Below, piece by piece: positions 1 to 8,470 of a DNA stretch of 64,000 bases. Position 1 is the first letter of the stretch. The number at the start of each line of letters is the position of its first letter. Both the position numbers and the translations under genes were made by a program. The stretch covers positions 248,001 to 312,000 of the forward strand of contig NZ_UAWH01000005.1 in NCBI RefSeq assembly GCF_900447045.1, given 5' to 3'. The DNA comes from Clostridium paraputrificum. GTDB lineage: Bacteria > Bacillota > Clostridia > Clostridiales > Clostridiaceae. The notes under the pieces are model-generated. The model made no database searches, was not told the DNA's origin, and saw only the letters and a list, made by a program, of their open reading frames with translations.

Positions 1-262
1 AAGGGTTGATTGGGATATTAATTTTGCAAAAGCAATAGTTGAATCCTATAACTCTGTATCACCATTATCAAAAGAAGAATATCAGGTTTTATATGCATAT
101 TTACAATTTCCTCAAAGATATTGGAGATTAGCAAATAGGTACTATTACAATGAAGTGAATTGGGGACAAGGTACCTTTACTAATAAACTTCAAAGTATAA
201 TAAATGAAAAAGAAAAATATTTGAAGTTATTAGATGACTTTAAATCTGAATATGAGTTGTAA
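1..262 (+). CDS. CotS-family spore coat protein, C-terminal end (partial)
   Basis: The window opens inside a gene read in the frame starting at base 2 and ending at TAA 260-262. About 86 residues are visible. They contain the pattern YLQFPQRYWRLANRYY, followed by a charged helical tail, which resembles the C-terminus of CotS/CotI-type coat proteins (kinase-like fold, found in the spore coat). It is followed at once by a hairpin terminator and then by yabG, another coat-maturation gene. The active-site part lies outside the window, so the family call rests on the tail and the neighbourhood only. Confidence 0.7.
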   Translation, partial: RVDWDINFAKAIVESYNSVSPLSKEEYQVLYAYLQFPQRYWRLANRYYYNEVNWGQGTFTNKLQSIINEKEKYLKLLDDFKSEYEL

Positions 263-292
263 AAAAAGATGACCAGAAGGTCGTCTTTTTTT
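263..292 (+). terminator. Rho-independent terminator after cotS-like gene
   Basis: Stem AAAAGATGACC / GGTCGTCTTTT with loop agaa, running into a T tract directly after the coat gene stop. Confidence 0.85.
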
Positions 293-481
293 ACGTTTTG
301 AAAATATAAAAAGTTGCGAGTAGAAAAACCTTATGAATAAAGAGAGTGAGTAGTGAAAATATGCTAAGATATTGACCAGTGTCCAATTACTTAGGATAAA
401 AATATATAAATATATAAATATAAAAATATATGAATATTAGAAATTATGATTATTTATTTTTATAAGCTTTTGGACAAAGGA

Positions 482-509
482 ACAGTTTCTTGTTTGCTTT
501 CATATAATA
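482..509 (+). promoter_or_regulatory. sigma-K-type promoter of yabG
   Basis: AC at 482-483, 17 nt, then CATATAATA at 501-509. This fits the mother-cell sigma-K consensus AC-N16/17-CATAnnnTA. The start of transcription would fall near 516, about 20 nt before the ATG at 536. B. subtilis yabG is a sigma-K gene, which agrees. The motif is short and the region is AT-rich, so support comes from placement as much as from sequence. Confidence 0.6.
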
Positions 510-535
510 GTAACAACAATAAAAGTGAGGAAGCT

Positions 536-1399
536 ATGGTTATAGGAGATACAGTAGTTAGAAAATCTTATGATAGGGATATTACTTTTAAGGTAATTGA
601 TATTAGAGAAGAGAATGGAGAGCCAGTATATATTCTTAAAGGCATTAGCATAAGAATAATTGCTGATTCAAAAGCAGAGGATTTAGAGACGGTAAATGAA
701 GATTATGTTGGAACACAAGAAAAAATACTTAATAGTAGAGTTTCAAAAGCAATTAAGAATGCAGTAGCTCTTAGAGGGGATGTGTTAACTAGAATGAGTA
801 AATCCCCAAAACTCATGACCAGTAAGGAATTAATGTTTGGTAGGCCGGGTAAGATACTTCATGTGGATGGAGATAGTGAGTATATGGAGACTTGCTTAAA
901 GGTATATAAACAATTGTCTTTGGATGCTGTTGGTAAAGCAATTAGTGAGAGGCAGCAACCAGAAGTTATTGTAGATCTTGTAAAAGAAATTAAACCAGAC
1001 ATAGTAGTACTTACTGGTCATGATGGTGTTTTAAAAAATGCAGATAACTATTTAGATGTGGAGTGCTATAGAAATTCCAAGTATTATATTGAAGCAGTGA
1101 AGGCTTTAAGAAATTATAATGCAAGTTACGATGAATTAGTTATTTTTGCAGGTGCATGCCAAAGTTGTTATGAATGTATGTTAGATGCTGGAGCTAATTT
1201 TGCATCTAGTCCTAATAGAGTATTAATTCACTGTTTGGATCCTGTGTTTGTATGTGAAAAGATAGCCTATACAAGAATTGATCAAGTTGTTTCTATAACT
1301 GATGTTATTGAAAACACAATTACTGGTATAAAGGGGATTGGAGGTTTACAAACTAGGGGCAAGTATAGGGAAGGATATCCTAAATCTCCATATATATAA
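536..1399 (+). CDS. yabG: Sporulation-specific protease YabG
   Basis: 287 residues, close to the usual length of about 290. YabG is a cysteine-type protease (peptidase family U57) made late in the mother cell that trims coat proteins and, in C. difficile, germination proteins. Family landmarks are the N-terminal VIGDTVVRKSY segment, GRPGKILHVDGD, the central LTGHDG, the cysteine-rich FAGACQSCYECML, and the end KYREGYPKSPY. The open frame continues upstream to 446, but family start, ribosome site GAGG (527-530) and the sigma-K promoter all point to ATG 536. It lies between a coat gene and veg/sipL, the same order as in C. difficile. Confidence 0.93.
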   Translation: MVIGDTVVRKSYDRDITFKVIDIREENGEPVYILKGISIRIIADSKAEDLETVNEDYVGTQEKILNSRVSKAIKNAVALRGDVLTRMSKSPKLMTSKELMFGRPGKILHVDGDSEYMETCLKVYKQLSLDAVGKAISERQQPEVIVDLVKEIKPDIVVLTGHDGVLKNADNYLDVECYRNSKYYIEAVKALRNYNASYDELVIFAGACQSCYECMLDAGANFASSPNRVLIHCLDPVFVCEKIAYTRIDQVVSITDVIENTITGIKGIGGLQTRGKYREGYPKSPYI

Positions 1400-1587
1400 A
1401 CTAAATATATTTTAAAGTAAATTTGAATCTAGTTTATTAGATAATATAAAAGTTATCTTTAATGTTATATCTTTTTTAATTGATGCATAAAAATAGTCTT
1501 CTTTTAGAATAATATAAAAGTAAGTAAAAAAAATTACAAAATATATTGACAAATAGTGTTTAGAAATGATAAAATATTAAATTTCTA

Positions 1588-1616
1588 TTGACATAAAACT
1601 GGAAAAGATGTATACT
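1588..1616 (+). promoter_or_regulatory. sigma-A promoter of veg
   Basis: TTGACA (1588-1593), 17 nt spacer, TATACT (1611-1616): an almost perfect housekeeping promoter. The B. subtilis veg promoter is also very strong. Confidence 0.9.
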
Positions 1617-1640
1617 AAAGTCAGGAAAGAGGGTGTTTGA

Positions 1641-1877
1641 ATGGAAAAGATTAAAACTATTGCTACCATTAAAAAAGACATCGAAAGGCACTTAGGTGAG
1701 AAGGTTACATTAAAGGCTAACGGTGGACGCAAAAAGATTTTAGTTAATGATGGAGTATTAGAAAGCGTTTATCCTAGCATTTTTGTAATTAGATTAGAAA
1801 GTGACACCCAAAGGACAGTGACATATAGTTATTCAGATGTGTTAACTAAGACAGTTCAATTGGTATTTCCAAGTTAA
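1641..1877 (+). CDS. veg: Veg family protein
   Basis: 78 residues, typical of Veg (about 80). The family is a small beta-barrel-like cytoplasmic protein. In B. subtilis it promotes biofilm gene expression, possibly by opposing SinR; its biochemical role is not settled. Seen here: EKVTLKANGGRKKI, then VYPSIFVIRL and a VTYSYSDVLTKTVQL end. Ribosome site AAGAGGG lies about 8 nt before ATG. It is monocistronic between its own sigma-A promoter and a terminator. The position beside yabG is conserved across Firmicutes. Confidence 0.93.
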   Translation: MEKIKTIATIKKDIERHLGEKVTLKANGGRKKILVNDGVLESVYPSIFVIRLESDTQRTVTYSYSDVLTKTVQLVFPS

Positions 1878-1882
1878 CTAAT

Positions 1883-1912
1883 AAACTTCGATTTTTAAAT
1901 CGGAGTTTTTTT
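1883..1912 (+). terminator. Terminator after veg
   Basis: Stem AAACTTCGATTT / AAATCGGAGTTT with one G-T pair, followed by a run of T. Confidence 0.85.
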
Positions 1913-1984
1913 CTTTTGTTAACATTTTTAGATTAACTATATAAGAAGAGCATATTTCCAAGTGCGGTATAGATATAAATATAA

Positions 1985-2074
1985 ATAAAAAAAGAAAGAT
2001 GGTGGGTTTCCATCTTTCAACTATGGTATAAAAGGGTATTGAGAATTTATGAGAGGTTATATGGTCAATAACCA
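1985..2074 (-). ncRNA. Candidate minus-strand small RNA between veg and sipL
   Basis: Read on the minus strand: TTGACA (2108-2103), 17 nt, TAATAT (2085-2080), then about 55 nt, then a 9-bp hairpin GAAAGATGG / CCATCTTTC (2018-1994) followed by TTTTTTTATTTAT. This is a complete transcription unit of about 90 nt with no credible protein. No family was recognised. The -10 is imperfect and the unit has not been compared with other genomes, so it is a prediction only. Confidence 0.35.
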
Positions 2075-2256
2075 AGATAATATTACGACAAATAAAACTA
2101 ATTGTCAACATAATTTTAGTGAAAAATACGAAAAAAATTTAATAAATAGACAGAATTCGATTACATTTATAAAGTTAAACATAAATTTAAATTTAAGTCA
2201 TAAATCTCCCGTGTGAATTATATAAATAATAGTAGGTATTTTATGGGAGGGATAAA

Positions 2257-3819
2257 ATGTCAAAGATAGATGTTATAAAAGAAAATGTTCAATTTCAACA
2301 ATTGATAAGAGAAAATGGCTCAACATCAATATTGAAAGATGAGTATTTAATTCCTGATACTCATCCAGATGTACAACAGATTCTATCAGTAGAAGCTAGA
2401 CCTGTTATTAGTAATAAAGAGGTTTTAGGGGATAAAGTCATGGTGGAAGGTAAGGTAGAATATTCAGTGCTTTACATTCCAAGAGAAGATAATATGATGG
2501 TTAATTCTGTGAGCTATGCTGAGAAGTTTACTAATTACTTGGACCTTGATGAAGGAGAACATAAAGTTATTTGTGAAGTAGAATGCAAGGTAGAACATAT
2601 TGATGCTAATATTATGAATGAAAGAAAGATAGCTATTGAAGGCGTTATTGACCTAGACTGGAAAGTTTATAAAAGTGTTGAATTTGATTTCGTAAAAGAC
2701 ATAGAAGGTACTGAAGGTGTAGAAGTATTAAAAAATACAGAATCGATCAACAGGTTAGTAAGTAGCAAAGAGGTTGACCTTATAGGAAAATCAGTTCTAA
2801 GAGTTGGCATGGATAAACCACAAGTTTCAAAAATCCTTAAATGTTCTATGACCCTTCATAAAAGAGAGGTTAAAGTTGCAGAAGATAAGGTTTATTTAGG
2901 ATGTTACTGTAAGTTAAACATATTATATTTAGGTGCTGATTCTAAAGAAATAGTAAGCCTACAAGATGATGTGTACCTTTCAAAAGAAGAAGAAATGGTT
3001 GGTGTACTATCTAATATGTTACCATCAGCTATTTATGAAATAAAGAATACTGATATAGGTCTAGAAGAAGATGACCTAGGCGAAACTAGAATAATGAATA
3101 TTGAATTTTTGGTAAAATGTAGCATTAAGGTATTCTCTGATGAAGTATTAGAAATAATTAAAGACGCTTACTCTCCAAAATTCCCATTAGAACTTAGAAA
3201 AGATAGCTATGAAATAGGAGTTATTCATGGGTCTCAAGCTACAGAGGCTATAATAAAGGATAATATTACAGTAAAGGAAGGTGATTATAAGCCTGAATTT
3301 ATTGTGGGAGCAACAGGAAGTATAATAGTTACAGACAAAAAAGTTACAGATGATAAGGTTACAGTAGAAGGCGTAATTAAGGCTAATGTTATATATAAGA
3401 CAACAGATGAAGAGGTTGGCTATTCACAAATAAGTGGTGATATACCATTTACTGTTGTATTAGATATTAATGGAGCTAAAGAAGGTATGAAAGCAATAGT
3501 TAATAGTAATCTAGAAGCTATTGATGCATCTATAGAAGCCAATACAGTTGCCGTTAAAGCTACAATATCTGTAGGGGCTAAACTTTCCTATGAAGTAAAT
3601 AAAGAATTTATTTCTGATGTAATTGAATTAGATGAAGAACCTAAAAAGAAAAAGGCTAGTATTACTATATATGTTGTTACAAAGGGAGATACTTTGTGGT
3701 CATTAGCAAAAAAATATAATACAACTGTGGATGCTATAGTTAAGATGAATTCCATAGAAAATCCAGACAGTATTGAAATTGGAGATAAGTTAATAATACC
3801 TGGACGAGCAATTTTTTAA
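2257..3819 (+). CDS. sipL: SPOCS/LysM spore morphogenesis protein, SipL-like
   Basis: 520 residues. In C. difficile, SipL binds the coat basement-layer ATPase SpoIVA and is needed for engulfment and for wrapping the coat around the forespore. Seen here: three stretches of DUF3794/SPOCS type, including an N-terminal one with EYLIPDTHPDVQQILSVEA (about residues 25-115), and a C-terminal LysM domain (about 472-517) starting YVVTKGDTLWSLAKKYNTT and ending IGDKLIIPGR. Length, domain order and position next to yabG and veg all match SipL. Ribosome site GGGAGGG is about 9 nt before ATG. A sigma-E promoter is expected from the family but none was clear. Confidence 0.88.
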   Translation: MSKIDVIKENVQFQQLIRENGSTSILKDEYLIPDTHPDVQQILSVEARPVISNKEVLGDKVMVEGKVEYSVLYIPREDNMMVNSVSYAEKFTNYLDLDEGEHKVICEVECKVEHIDANIMNERKIAIEGVIDLDWKVYKSVEFDFVKDIEGTEGVEVLKNTESINRLVSSKEVDLIGKSVLRVGMDKPQVSKILKCSMTLHKREVKVAEDKVYLGCYCKLNILYLGADSKEIVSLQDDVYLSKEEEMVGVLSNMLPSAIYEIKNTDIGLEEDDLGETRIMNIEFLVKCSIKVFSDEVLEIIKDAYSPKFPLELRKDSYEIGVIHGSQATEAIIKDNITVKEGDYKPEFIVGATGSIIVTDKKVTDDKVTVEGVIKANVIYKTTDEEVGYSQISGDIPFTVVLDINGAKEGMKAIVNSNLEAIDASIEANTVAVKATISVGAKLSYEVNKEFISDVIELDEEPKKKKASITIYVVTKGDTLWSLAKKYNTTVDAIVKMNSIENPDSIEIGDKLIIPGRAIF

Positions 3820-3836
3820 TACTTAAAACTAGAGTC

Positions 3837-3882
3837 AAAAGGTAGGTTAAAGGCATATAGGCTTTTAATCTGCCTTTTTTAT
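3837..3882 (+). terminator. Terminator after sipL
   Basis: Long imperfect stem, AAAAGGTAGGTTAAA on the left and TTTAATCTGCCTTTT on the right with G-T pairs, followed by T residues. Confidence 0.8.
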
Positions 3883-3948
3883 GTCTAAGAAAGTAGAATG
3901 TATATTTTAGAATGGTATAGATGAAATTTTTATTTTATATACATTTTT

Positions 3949-3978
3949 GAATAATTACTTAGAGCAATGGAAACAATA
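3949..3978 (+). promoter_or_regulatory. Candidate sigma-F-type promoter of cphBA
   Basis: GAATA (3949-3953), 15 nt, then GGAAACAATA (3969-3978). The downstream element matches the sigma-F -10 pattern GGNRAYAMTW at every position and is identical to the one before spoIIQ in this window. The -35 differs from GYATA at one base. Transcription would start near 3985, 20 nt before the cphB ATG. Confidence 0.5.
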
Positions 3979-4004
3979 ACAAATGCATGATTTGAGGTGA
4001 TCTA

Positions 4005-4850
4005 ATGAATAAAAAATTAAGTGGAAATTTAATTATTATCGGAGGAGCTGAAGATAAAGAGGGTAGAAAAGAAATATTAAAAAAAGTATGTGAATGTATT
4101 AAGAAGGAAGATGATGATTTAGTTATTGCAACAGTTGCAACAGAATATCCAGAAGAAGCAGCAGAAAAATATAGAAAAGCATTTGGAGAGTTGGGAATTT
4201 TAAACATAGATATATTAGATATAAGTAAGAGAGAAGATGCATTTAAGAATGAGAATGTAGCCATGATAAAAGATGCATCATTAATTTTTTTTACAGGAGG
4301 AGACCAGCTTAGAATAACTAGTCTTATTGGAGGATCTCCAGTTTATGATGCTCTTAAGGAAGTGTCAGATAACGGAATATATATAGTCGGGACTTCAGCA
4401 GGAGCTTCTGTTATGAGCGATACTATGATAATAGAGGGAAATGATGAAGAAGCACCAAGAAAGTGTACATTAAAGATGTCTCCAGGGCTAGGCTTAATAA
4501 ATAATGTAATAATTGATCAACATTTTGCTCAAAGAGGTAGAGTAGGAAGATTATTATCAGGAGTTGCTCAGAATCCAGAAGTGTTGGGGATAGGAATAGA
4601 TGAAAATACAGCAATTATTGTTAATAAGAATGGAAATGTGGAAGTTATAGGAGAAGGGGCAGTATATTTTATAGATGGAAGCCAAATATCGTATACAAAT
4701 GTATCAGAGCAATATTCTGAAGAGGTATTAAGCATATACAATGTTAAGCTTCATGTTTTAAAAGAAGGAAATAAATTTGATCTTGTTAGAAAGGTACCTT
4801 TTGAGGAGGATTTAATTAACAATGAAGATAATAAGTCAGAGAGTATTTGA
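4005..4850 (+). CDS. cphB: Cyanophycinase
   Basis: 281 residues. Cyanophycinase is a serine peptidase (family S51) that cuts cyanophycin, a polymer of aspartate carrying arginine side chains, into beta-Asp-Arg. Seen here: N-terminal GNLIIIGGAEDKEG, FFTGGDQLRI, and the nucleophile motif GTSAGAS with Ser131. Ribosome site GAGGTG precedes ATG. The gene overlaps cphA by 29 nt, so maker and breaker of the polymer are co-transcribed. In C. perfringens cyanophycinase was found in germinated spore membranes, and a cphA mutant made fewer and smaller spores, which fits this spore-gene setting. Confidence 0.95.
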   Translation: MNKKLSGNLIIIGGAEDKEGRKEILKKVCECIKKEDDDLVIATVATEYPEEAAEKYRKAFGELGILNIDILDISKREDAFKNENVAMIKDASLIFFTGGDQLRITSLIGGSPVYDALKEVSDNGIYIVGTSAGASVMSDTMIIEGNDEEAPRKCTLKMSPGLGLINNVIIDQHFAQRGRVGRLLSGVAQNPEVLGIGIDENTAIIVNKNGNVEVIGEGAVYFIDGSQISYTNVSEQYSEEVLSIYNVKLHVLKEGNKFDLVRKVPFEEDLINNEDNKSESI

Positions 4851-7437
4851 AGGGAAAAATATATACTCTCATAAAAAATGTATTAGATTAGATGTTGATT
4901 TATGTGGTTATTCTGAAATTCCAAGTAGGAATATAGATGGGTTTAATGAAGGATTATTAAAAATTATTCCAGAGCTATATGAACATAGATGCGGAATTGA
5001 TGAAGAACATGGATTTGTTAAAAGATTAAAAGAAGGAACATATCTTGCTCATATTTGTGAGCATATAATAATAGCTATTCAAAATAAGTTAGGAATAGAA
5101 GTTGCATATGGTAAGTCTAGAGAAATAAAAGGGGACATTTACTATATTATATTTCAATATGAATATAGGAATACAGCAGTGGAAGTAGCTAGATTAGCTA
5201 TTGATATAATAAATTCTCTAATAGATAAGGAAGCTATAAATTACGAAGCAAGGTTTAAATTATTAAAAGAGTTTATGGTTAAGGAGAGTGTAGGCCCTAG
5301 CACACAGTCTATTTTGGATGCAGCTAAGAGGTATGGAATACCTTTCTTTGAACTCGGAGATAGTGGACTCTATCAAATAGGGTATGGAAAACAAGGAAGA
5401 ATTATTGAGGCAACAATAGGTGCTAATACTAGTTGTGTTGCATCTGATATAGCATCTGATAAACTTCTTACTAAGGAGCTTTTAAAGAGACAAAATGTTC
5501 CTGTTACAGAAGGAGATAAAGTATGTAACATAATAGGGGTATTGAAAGAGGGAGAAAGAATAGGATATCCACTTGCTATAAAACCTAGATTTGGGAGTAA
5601 AGGTAGAGGCGTAATAATTAATATAAGAAATGAGAATGATTTAGTAAGACATTATAATTTGTTAAAAAATGAATTTGATGATCTATTGATAGAAAAGTAT
5701 ATTGAAGGTAATGACTATAGAATTTGTGTTGTTGATTATAATGTAGTGGCAGTCTCATTAAGAGTACCTCCTTTTGTAGTTGGAGATGGAGTTAATAATA
5801 TAAAAGAGTTAATTAGAAAGCTTAATGATGACCCTAATAGAGGGTATGACCATGAAAAACCTTTAACTAAGGTAAAGATAGATAATCAAATAATAAATGA
5901 GTTAAATAACCAAGAGGTTACTTTGTCATCTGTGCCTGAAAAAGGAAAGAGAATATTCTTAAGAGCAAATGCAAATCTATCAACTGGTGGTATGGCTATA
6001 GATTGTACAGATGATATATGTGAAGAAAATAAAGAAATATGTATACGTGCTGCTAAAGCTATAGGATTAGATATATGTGGAGTTGATATTAAAACTGATG
6101 ATATATCTAAACCTTTGTATGGTAGAGGAGCAGTTATGGAAGTAAATTCAGCTCCTGGAATAAGAATGCACTTGTATCCTAGTGAAGGAAAACCAAGAGA
6201 TATAGGTGAAGCTATATTAAATATGCAATATAATGGAGTACCTAGTAATATACCTGTTATATCTATAACAGGTACTAATGGAAAAACGACAACTACTAGG
6301 TTGATATCTCATGTATTGCAACAAATGGGACATAAGGTGGGAATGACATCAACTGAAGGGATATATGTTGATGGGAAATGTATAGATAAAGGTGATGATA
6401 CAGGATATAACAGTACTAAAACAATACTTGAAAACAAGGATGTAGAAGTTGCTGTATTGGAGGTTGCTAGAGGAGGGCTTATAAGAAAAGGGTTAGCCTA
6501 TGATGTAGCGGATGTGGCTGTTATAACTAATATTACAGAAGACCATTTAGGAATTGATGATGTAAATGACATTGAACAATTAGCCTTTGTAAAAGCATTA
6601 GTAGGTGAAGCTGTTAAAGAGGATGGATATGTTGTCATTAATGCGGATGATAAATGGAGTAAAAATATATTAAGTAGATTTAAATCTAAAAAGATTTTCT
6701 TTTCTAAAGATAGCGATAATCCACTAATTATAGAAAATATAAAATCAGGTGGAATAGCTATATATATTAAAGATAATACCCTTACAGTTATGAATAATAA
6801 TAGAGAGTATAAGATTTTAAATGTTAATAATATTCCAATAACATTAAATGGTGTACTTGATTATAACCTAGAAAATGTCATGGCAGCATGTGCAGCGCTT
6901 ATAGGATTAGAAATTGATTACTGCATGATTGCTAAAGGCTTTAAATCTTTTAAGCTGAATGACAGTTGTAATGCTGGGAGGTTTAATATATATGATATAG
7001 ATGGAGTAAGAGTTATTCTAGACTATGGCCATAATATTGATGGTTATAAGAGAGTGCTAAAAGCTTTATCTAACATAGATATAAAAAATAATTTAATAGG
7101 TGTTATTGGTGTGCCTGGAGATAGAACTAATAAGATGATGAAGGATATAGGTAAGCTATGTGGTGAATCTATGGATAGGGTTATTATAAAAGAGGATAAG
7201 GACAGAAGGGGAAGAGAGATAAATGAAGTTGCTAAGCTGATTGAAGAAGGTGTTAATGAAAGCAACTGCAAAGATTGTAGAGTAATTTTGAATGAGGTTG
7301 AGGCTCTTAGAAAGGCATTGAGTTCCAGTATTATAGGAGATACTATTATAGTATTTTACGAGGAGTTAGAGCCACTTGTAGAATTAATTAAAGAATATAA
7401 ACATGAAGAGGATAATTTGAATTTAGCAAATCTCTAA
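4822..7437 (+). CDS. cphA: Cyanophycin synthetase
   Basis: 871 residues, the normal length. The enzyme adds Asp to the backbone and Arg to its side chain, with one ATP per residue, without a ribosome. Domains: N-terminal domain (about 1-160), an ATP-grasp module (about 210-475, with LAIKPRFGSKGRGV and MEVNSAPGIRMHLYPSEG), and a Mur-ligase-like module (about 480-870) with P-loop GTNGKTTTT at about 484-492, NITEDHLG and the late DYGHN motif. The start overlaps the cphB end; ribosome site GGAGG at 4805-4809. All motifs look intact. The product is probably a nitrogen store used in spore assembly. Confidence 0.95.
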   Translation: MKIISQRVFEGKNIYSHKKCIRLDVDLCGYSEIPSRNIDGFNEGLLKIIPELYEHRCGIDEEHGFVKRLKEGTYLAHICEHIIIAIQNKLGIEVAYGKSREIKGDIYYIIFQYEYRNTAVEVARLAIDIINSLIDKEAINYEARFKLLKEFMVKESVGPSTQSILDAAKRYGIPFFELGDSGLYQIGYGKQGRIIEATIGANTSCVASDIASDKLLTKELLKRQNVPVTEGDKVCNIIGVLKEGERIGYPLAIKPRFGSKGRGVIINIRNENDLVRHYNLLKNEFDDLLIEKYIEGNDYRICVVDYNVVAVSLRVPPFVVGDGVNNIKELIRKLNDDPNRGYDHEKPLTKVKIDNQIINELNNQEVTLSSVPEKGKRIFLRANANLSTGGMAIDCTDDICEENKEICIRAAKAIGLDICGVDIKTDDISKPLYGRGAVMEVNSAPGIRMHLYPSEGKPRDIGEAILNMQYNGVPSNIPVISITGTNGKTTTTRLISHVLQQMGHKVGMTSTEGIYVDGKCIDKGDDTGYNSTKTILENKDVEVAVLEVARGGLIRKGLAYDVADVAVITNITEDHLGIDDVNDIEQLAFVKALVGEAVKEDGYVVINADDKWSKNILSRFKSKKIFFSKDSDNPLIIENIKSGGIAIYIKDNTLTVMNNNREYKILNVNNIPITLNGVLDYNLENVMAACAALIGLEIDYCMIAKGFKSFKLNDSCNAGRFNIYDIDGVRVILDYGHNIDGYKRVLKALSNIDIKNNLIGVIGVPGDRTNKMMKDIGKLCGESMDRVIIKEDKDRRGREINEVAKLIEEGVNESNCKDCRVILNEVEALRKALSSSIIGDTIIVFYEELEPLVELIKEYKHEEDNLNLANL

Positions 7438-7450
7438 ATAGGATTATAAG

Positions 7451-7488
7451 AAATGGATCATTTTCGATTTAGAAAATGTCCATTTTTT
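7451..7488 (+). terminator. Terminator after cphA
   Basis: Stem AAATGGA.CATTTTC / GAAAATG.TCCATTT with single unpaired bases, followed by T residues. Confidence 0.8.
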
Positions 7489-7570
7489 GGATTTATGTAT
7501 AAAACTTTAATATTTTTTTTCTATATGATAAAATTTATTTAATTATATATAGGAGAAAGGAAAGAAGCAC

Positions 7571-8413
7571 ATGAGAGAAAAGGCTTATGCGAAAGTTAAT
7601 ATTACCTTGGACGTTGTGGGGAAAAGAGAAGACGGATATCATTTGCTGAAAATGATAATGCAAAATATTGATATTTATGATGTTATAACAATAGAAAAAA
7701 TAAAAAGTGGAATTGAAATTACATGTAATAAGCCTTATGTTCCAACAGATGAAAGAAATTTAGCATATAAAGCAGCTAAACTATTTAAAGATACATTTAA
7801 TATTACGTCAGGGGTATCAATAAATATAAAAAAGAATATACCCGTAGCTGCAGGCCTTGCAGGTGGTAGTACAGACTGCGCAGCTGTATTAAAAATAATG
7901 AATAAGTTATTTCAAGTGAATGCAGATAATGAAAAACTAATGGAATTGGGAGTGAAATTAGGTGCAGATGTTCCTTATTGTATTGATGGTGGAACAGCTC
8001 TTTGTGAAGGTATAGGGGAAGTGTTAACTACTCTTAAACCATTTAAAAATCATATAATTGTTTTGGTTAAGCCACCATTTGGTGTTTCTACTAAAGAGGT
8101 ATATAAGAATTTTGACTTAGGTAGAGTTAAAAATCATCCTGAAACTGATAAAGTTATTGCTTATATGAATGAAGATAACTTATATGAAGTAGCAAAAAAT
8201 ATGAAGAACTTACTAGAAAATGTAACATTAAAAAAACATAAGGTTATTTCTTCTATAAAATCAGAAATGGAGTCTTTAGGAGCTATAAAGGCAATGATGA
8301 GTGGTAGTGGGCCAACAGTTTTTGCATTCTTTGATGATATGATGAAAGCACAAAGATGTTATGATGAAATGAAAAAGAAATATAATGATACTTTTATAAC
8401 AAGAACCGTATAA
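7571..8413 (+). CDS. ispE: 4-diphosphocytidyl-2-C-methyl-D-erythritol kinase
   Basis: 280 residues. IspE phosphorylates CDP-ME in the MEP route to isoprenoid precursors; it belongs to the GHMP kinases. Seen here: N-terminal AYAKVNITLDV and REDGYH, the ATP loop PVAAGLAGGSTDCAA near residues 91-105, GADVPYCIDGGTALCEGIGE, and the C-terminal MMSGSGPTVFAFF. It stands between cphA and spoIIR; the ispE-spoIIR link recurs in clostridia. Its last bases run into the sigma-F promoter and hairpin that control spoIIR. Confidence 0.96.
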   Translation: MREKAYAKVNITLDVVGKREDGYHLLKMIMQNIDIYDVITIEKIKSGIEITCNKPYVPTDERNLAYKAAKLFKDTFNITSGVSINIKKNIPVAAGLAGGSTDCAAVLKIMNKLFQVNADNEKLMELGVKLGADVPYCIDGGTALCEGIGEVLTTLKPFKNHIIVLVKPPFGVSTKEVYKNFDLGRVKNHPETDKVIAYMNEDNLYEVAKNMKNLLENVTLKKHKVISSIKSEMESLGAIKAMMSGSGPTVFAFFDDMMKAQRCYDEMKKKYNDTFITRTV

Positions 8414-8417
8414 ATGT

Positions 8418-8446
8418 GTATAAAAAATCTTCTTATGGCAACAATT
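8418..8446 (+). promoter_or_regulatory. sigma-F promoter of spoIIR
   Basis: GTATA (8418-8422), 14 nt, GGCAACAATT (8437-8446), a full match to GYATA-N14/15-GGNRAYAMTW. The predicted start is near 8453. spoIIR is a classic early forespore sigma-F gene in B. subtilis. The same spacing and -10 type occur before spoIIQ at 34953-34981. The -10 overlaps the top of the terminator hairpin described next. Confidence 0.75.
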
Positions 8447-8467
8447 TAAACCATAAGGAGGTTTTTT
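8422..8467 (+). terminator. ispE terminator whose 3' arm contains the spoIIR ribosome site
   Basis: Left arm 8422-8438, 12-nt loop 8439-8450, right arm 8451-8467: up to 17 pairs with two G-T pairs, ending in six T. The right arm contains AAGGAGG (8455-8461), which is the spoIIR Shine-Dalgarno sequence, 9 nt before ATG 8471. Transcripts arriving from ispE should end here, or fold with the ribosome site hidden. Transcripts from the sigma-F promoter begin inside the right arm and cannot form the stem. Confidence 0.8.
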
Positions 8468-8470
8468 ATT

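Noticed and set aside
2061-2216. 51-codon frame after GAGAGG, between veg and sipL
   Set aside because: A start and ribosome site exist, but composition is plain AT-rich, the product matches nothing known, and a minus-strand transcript is an equal reading.
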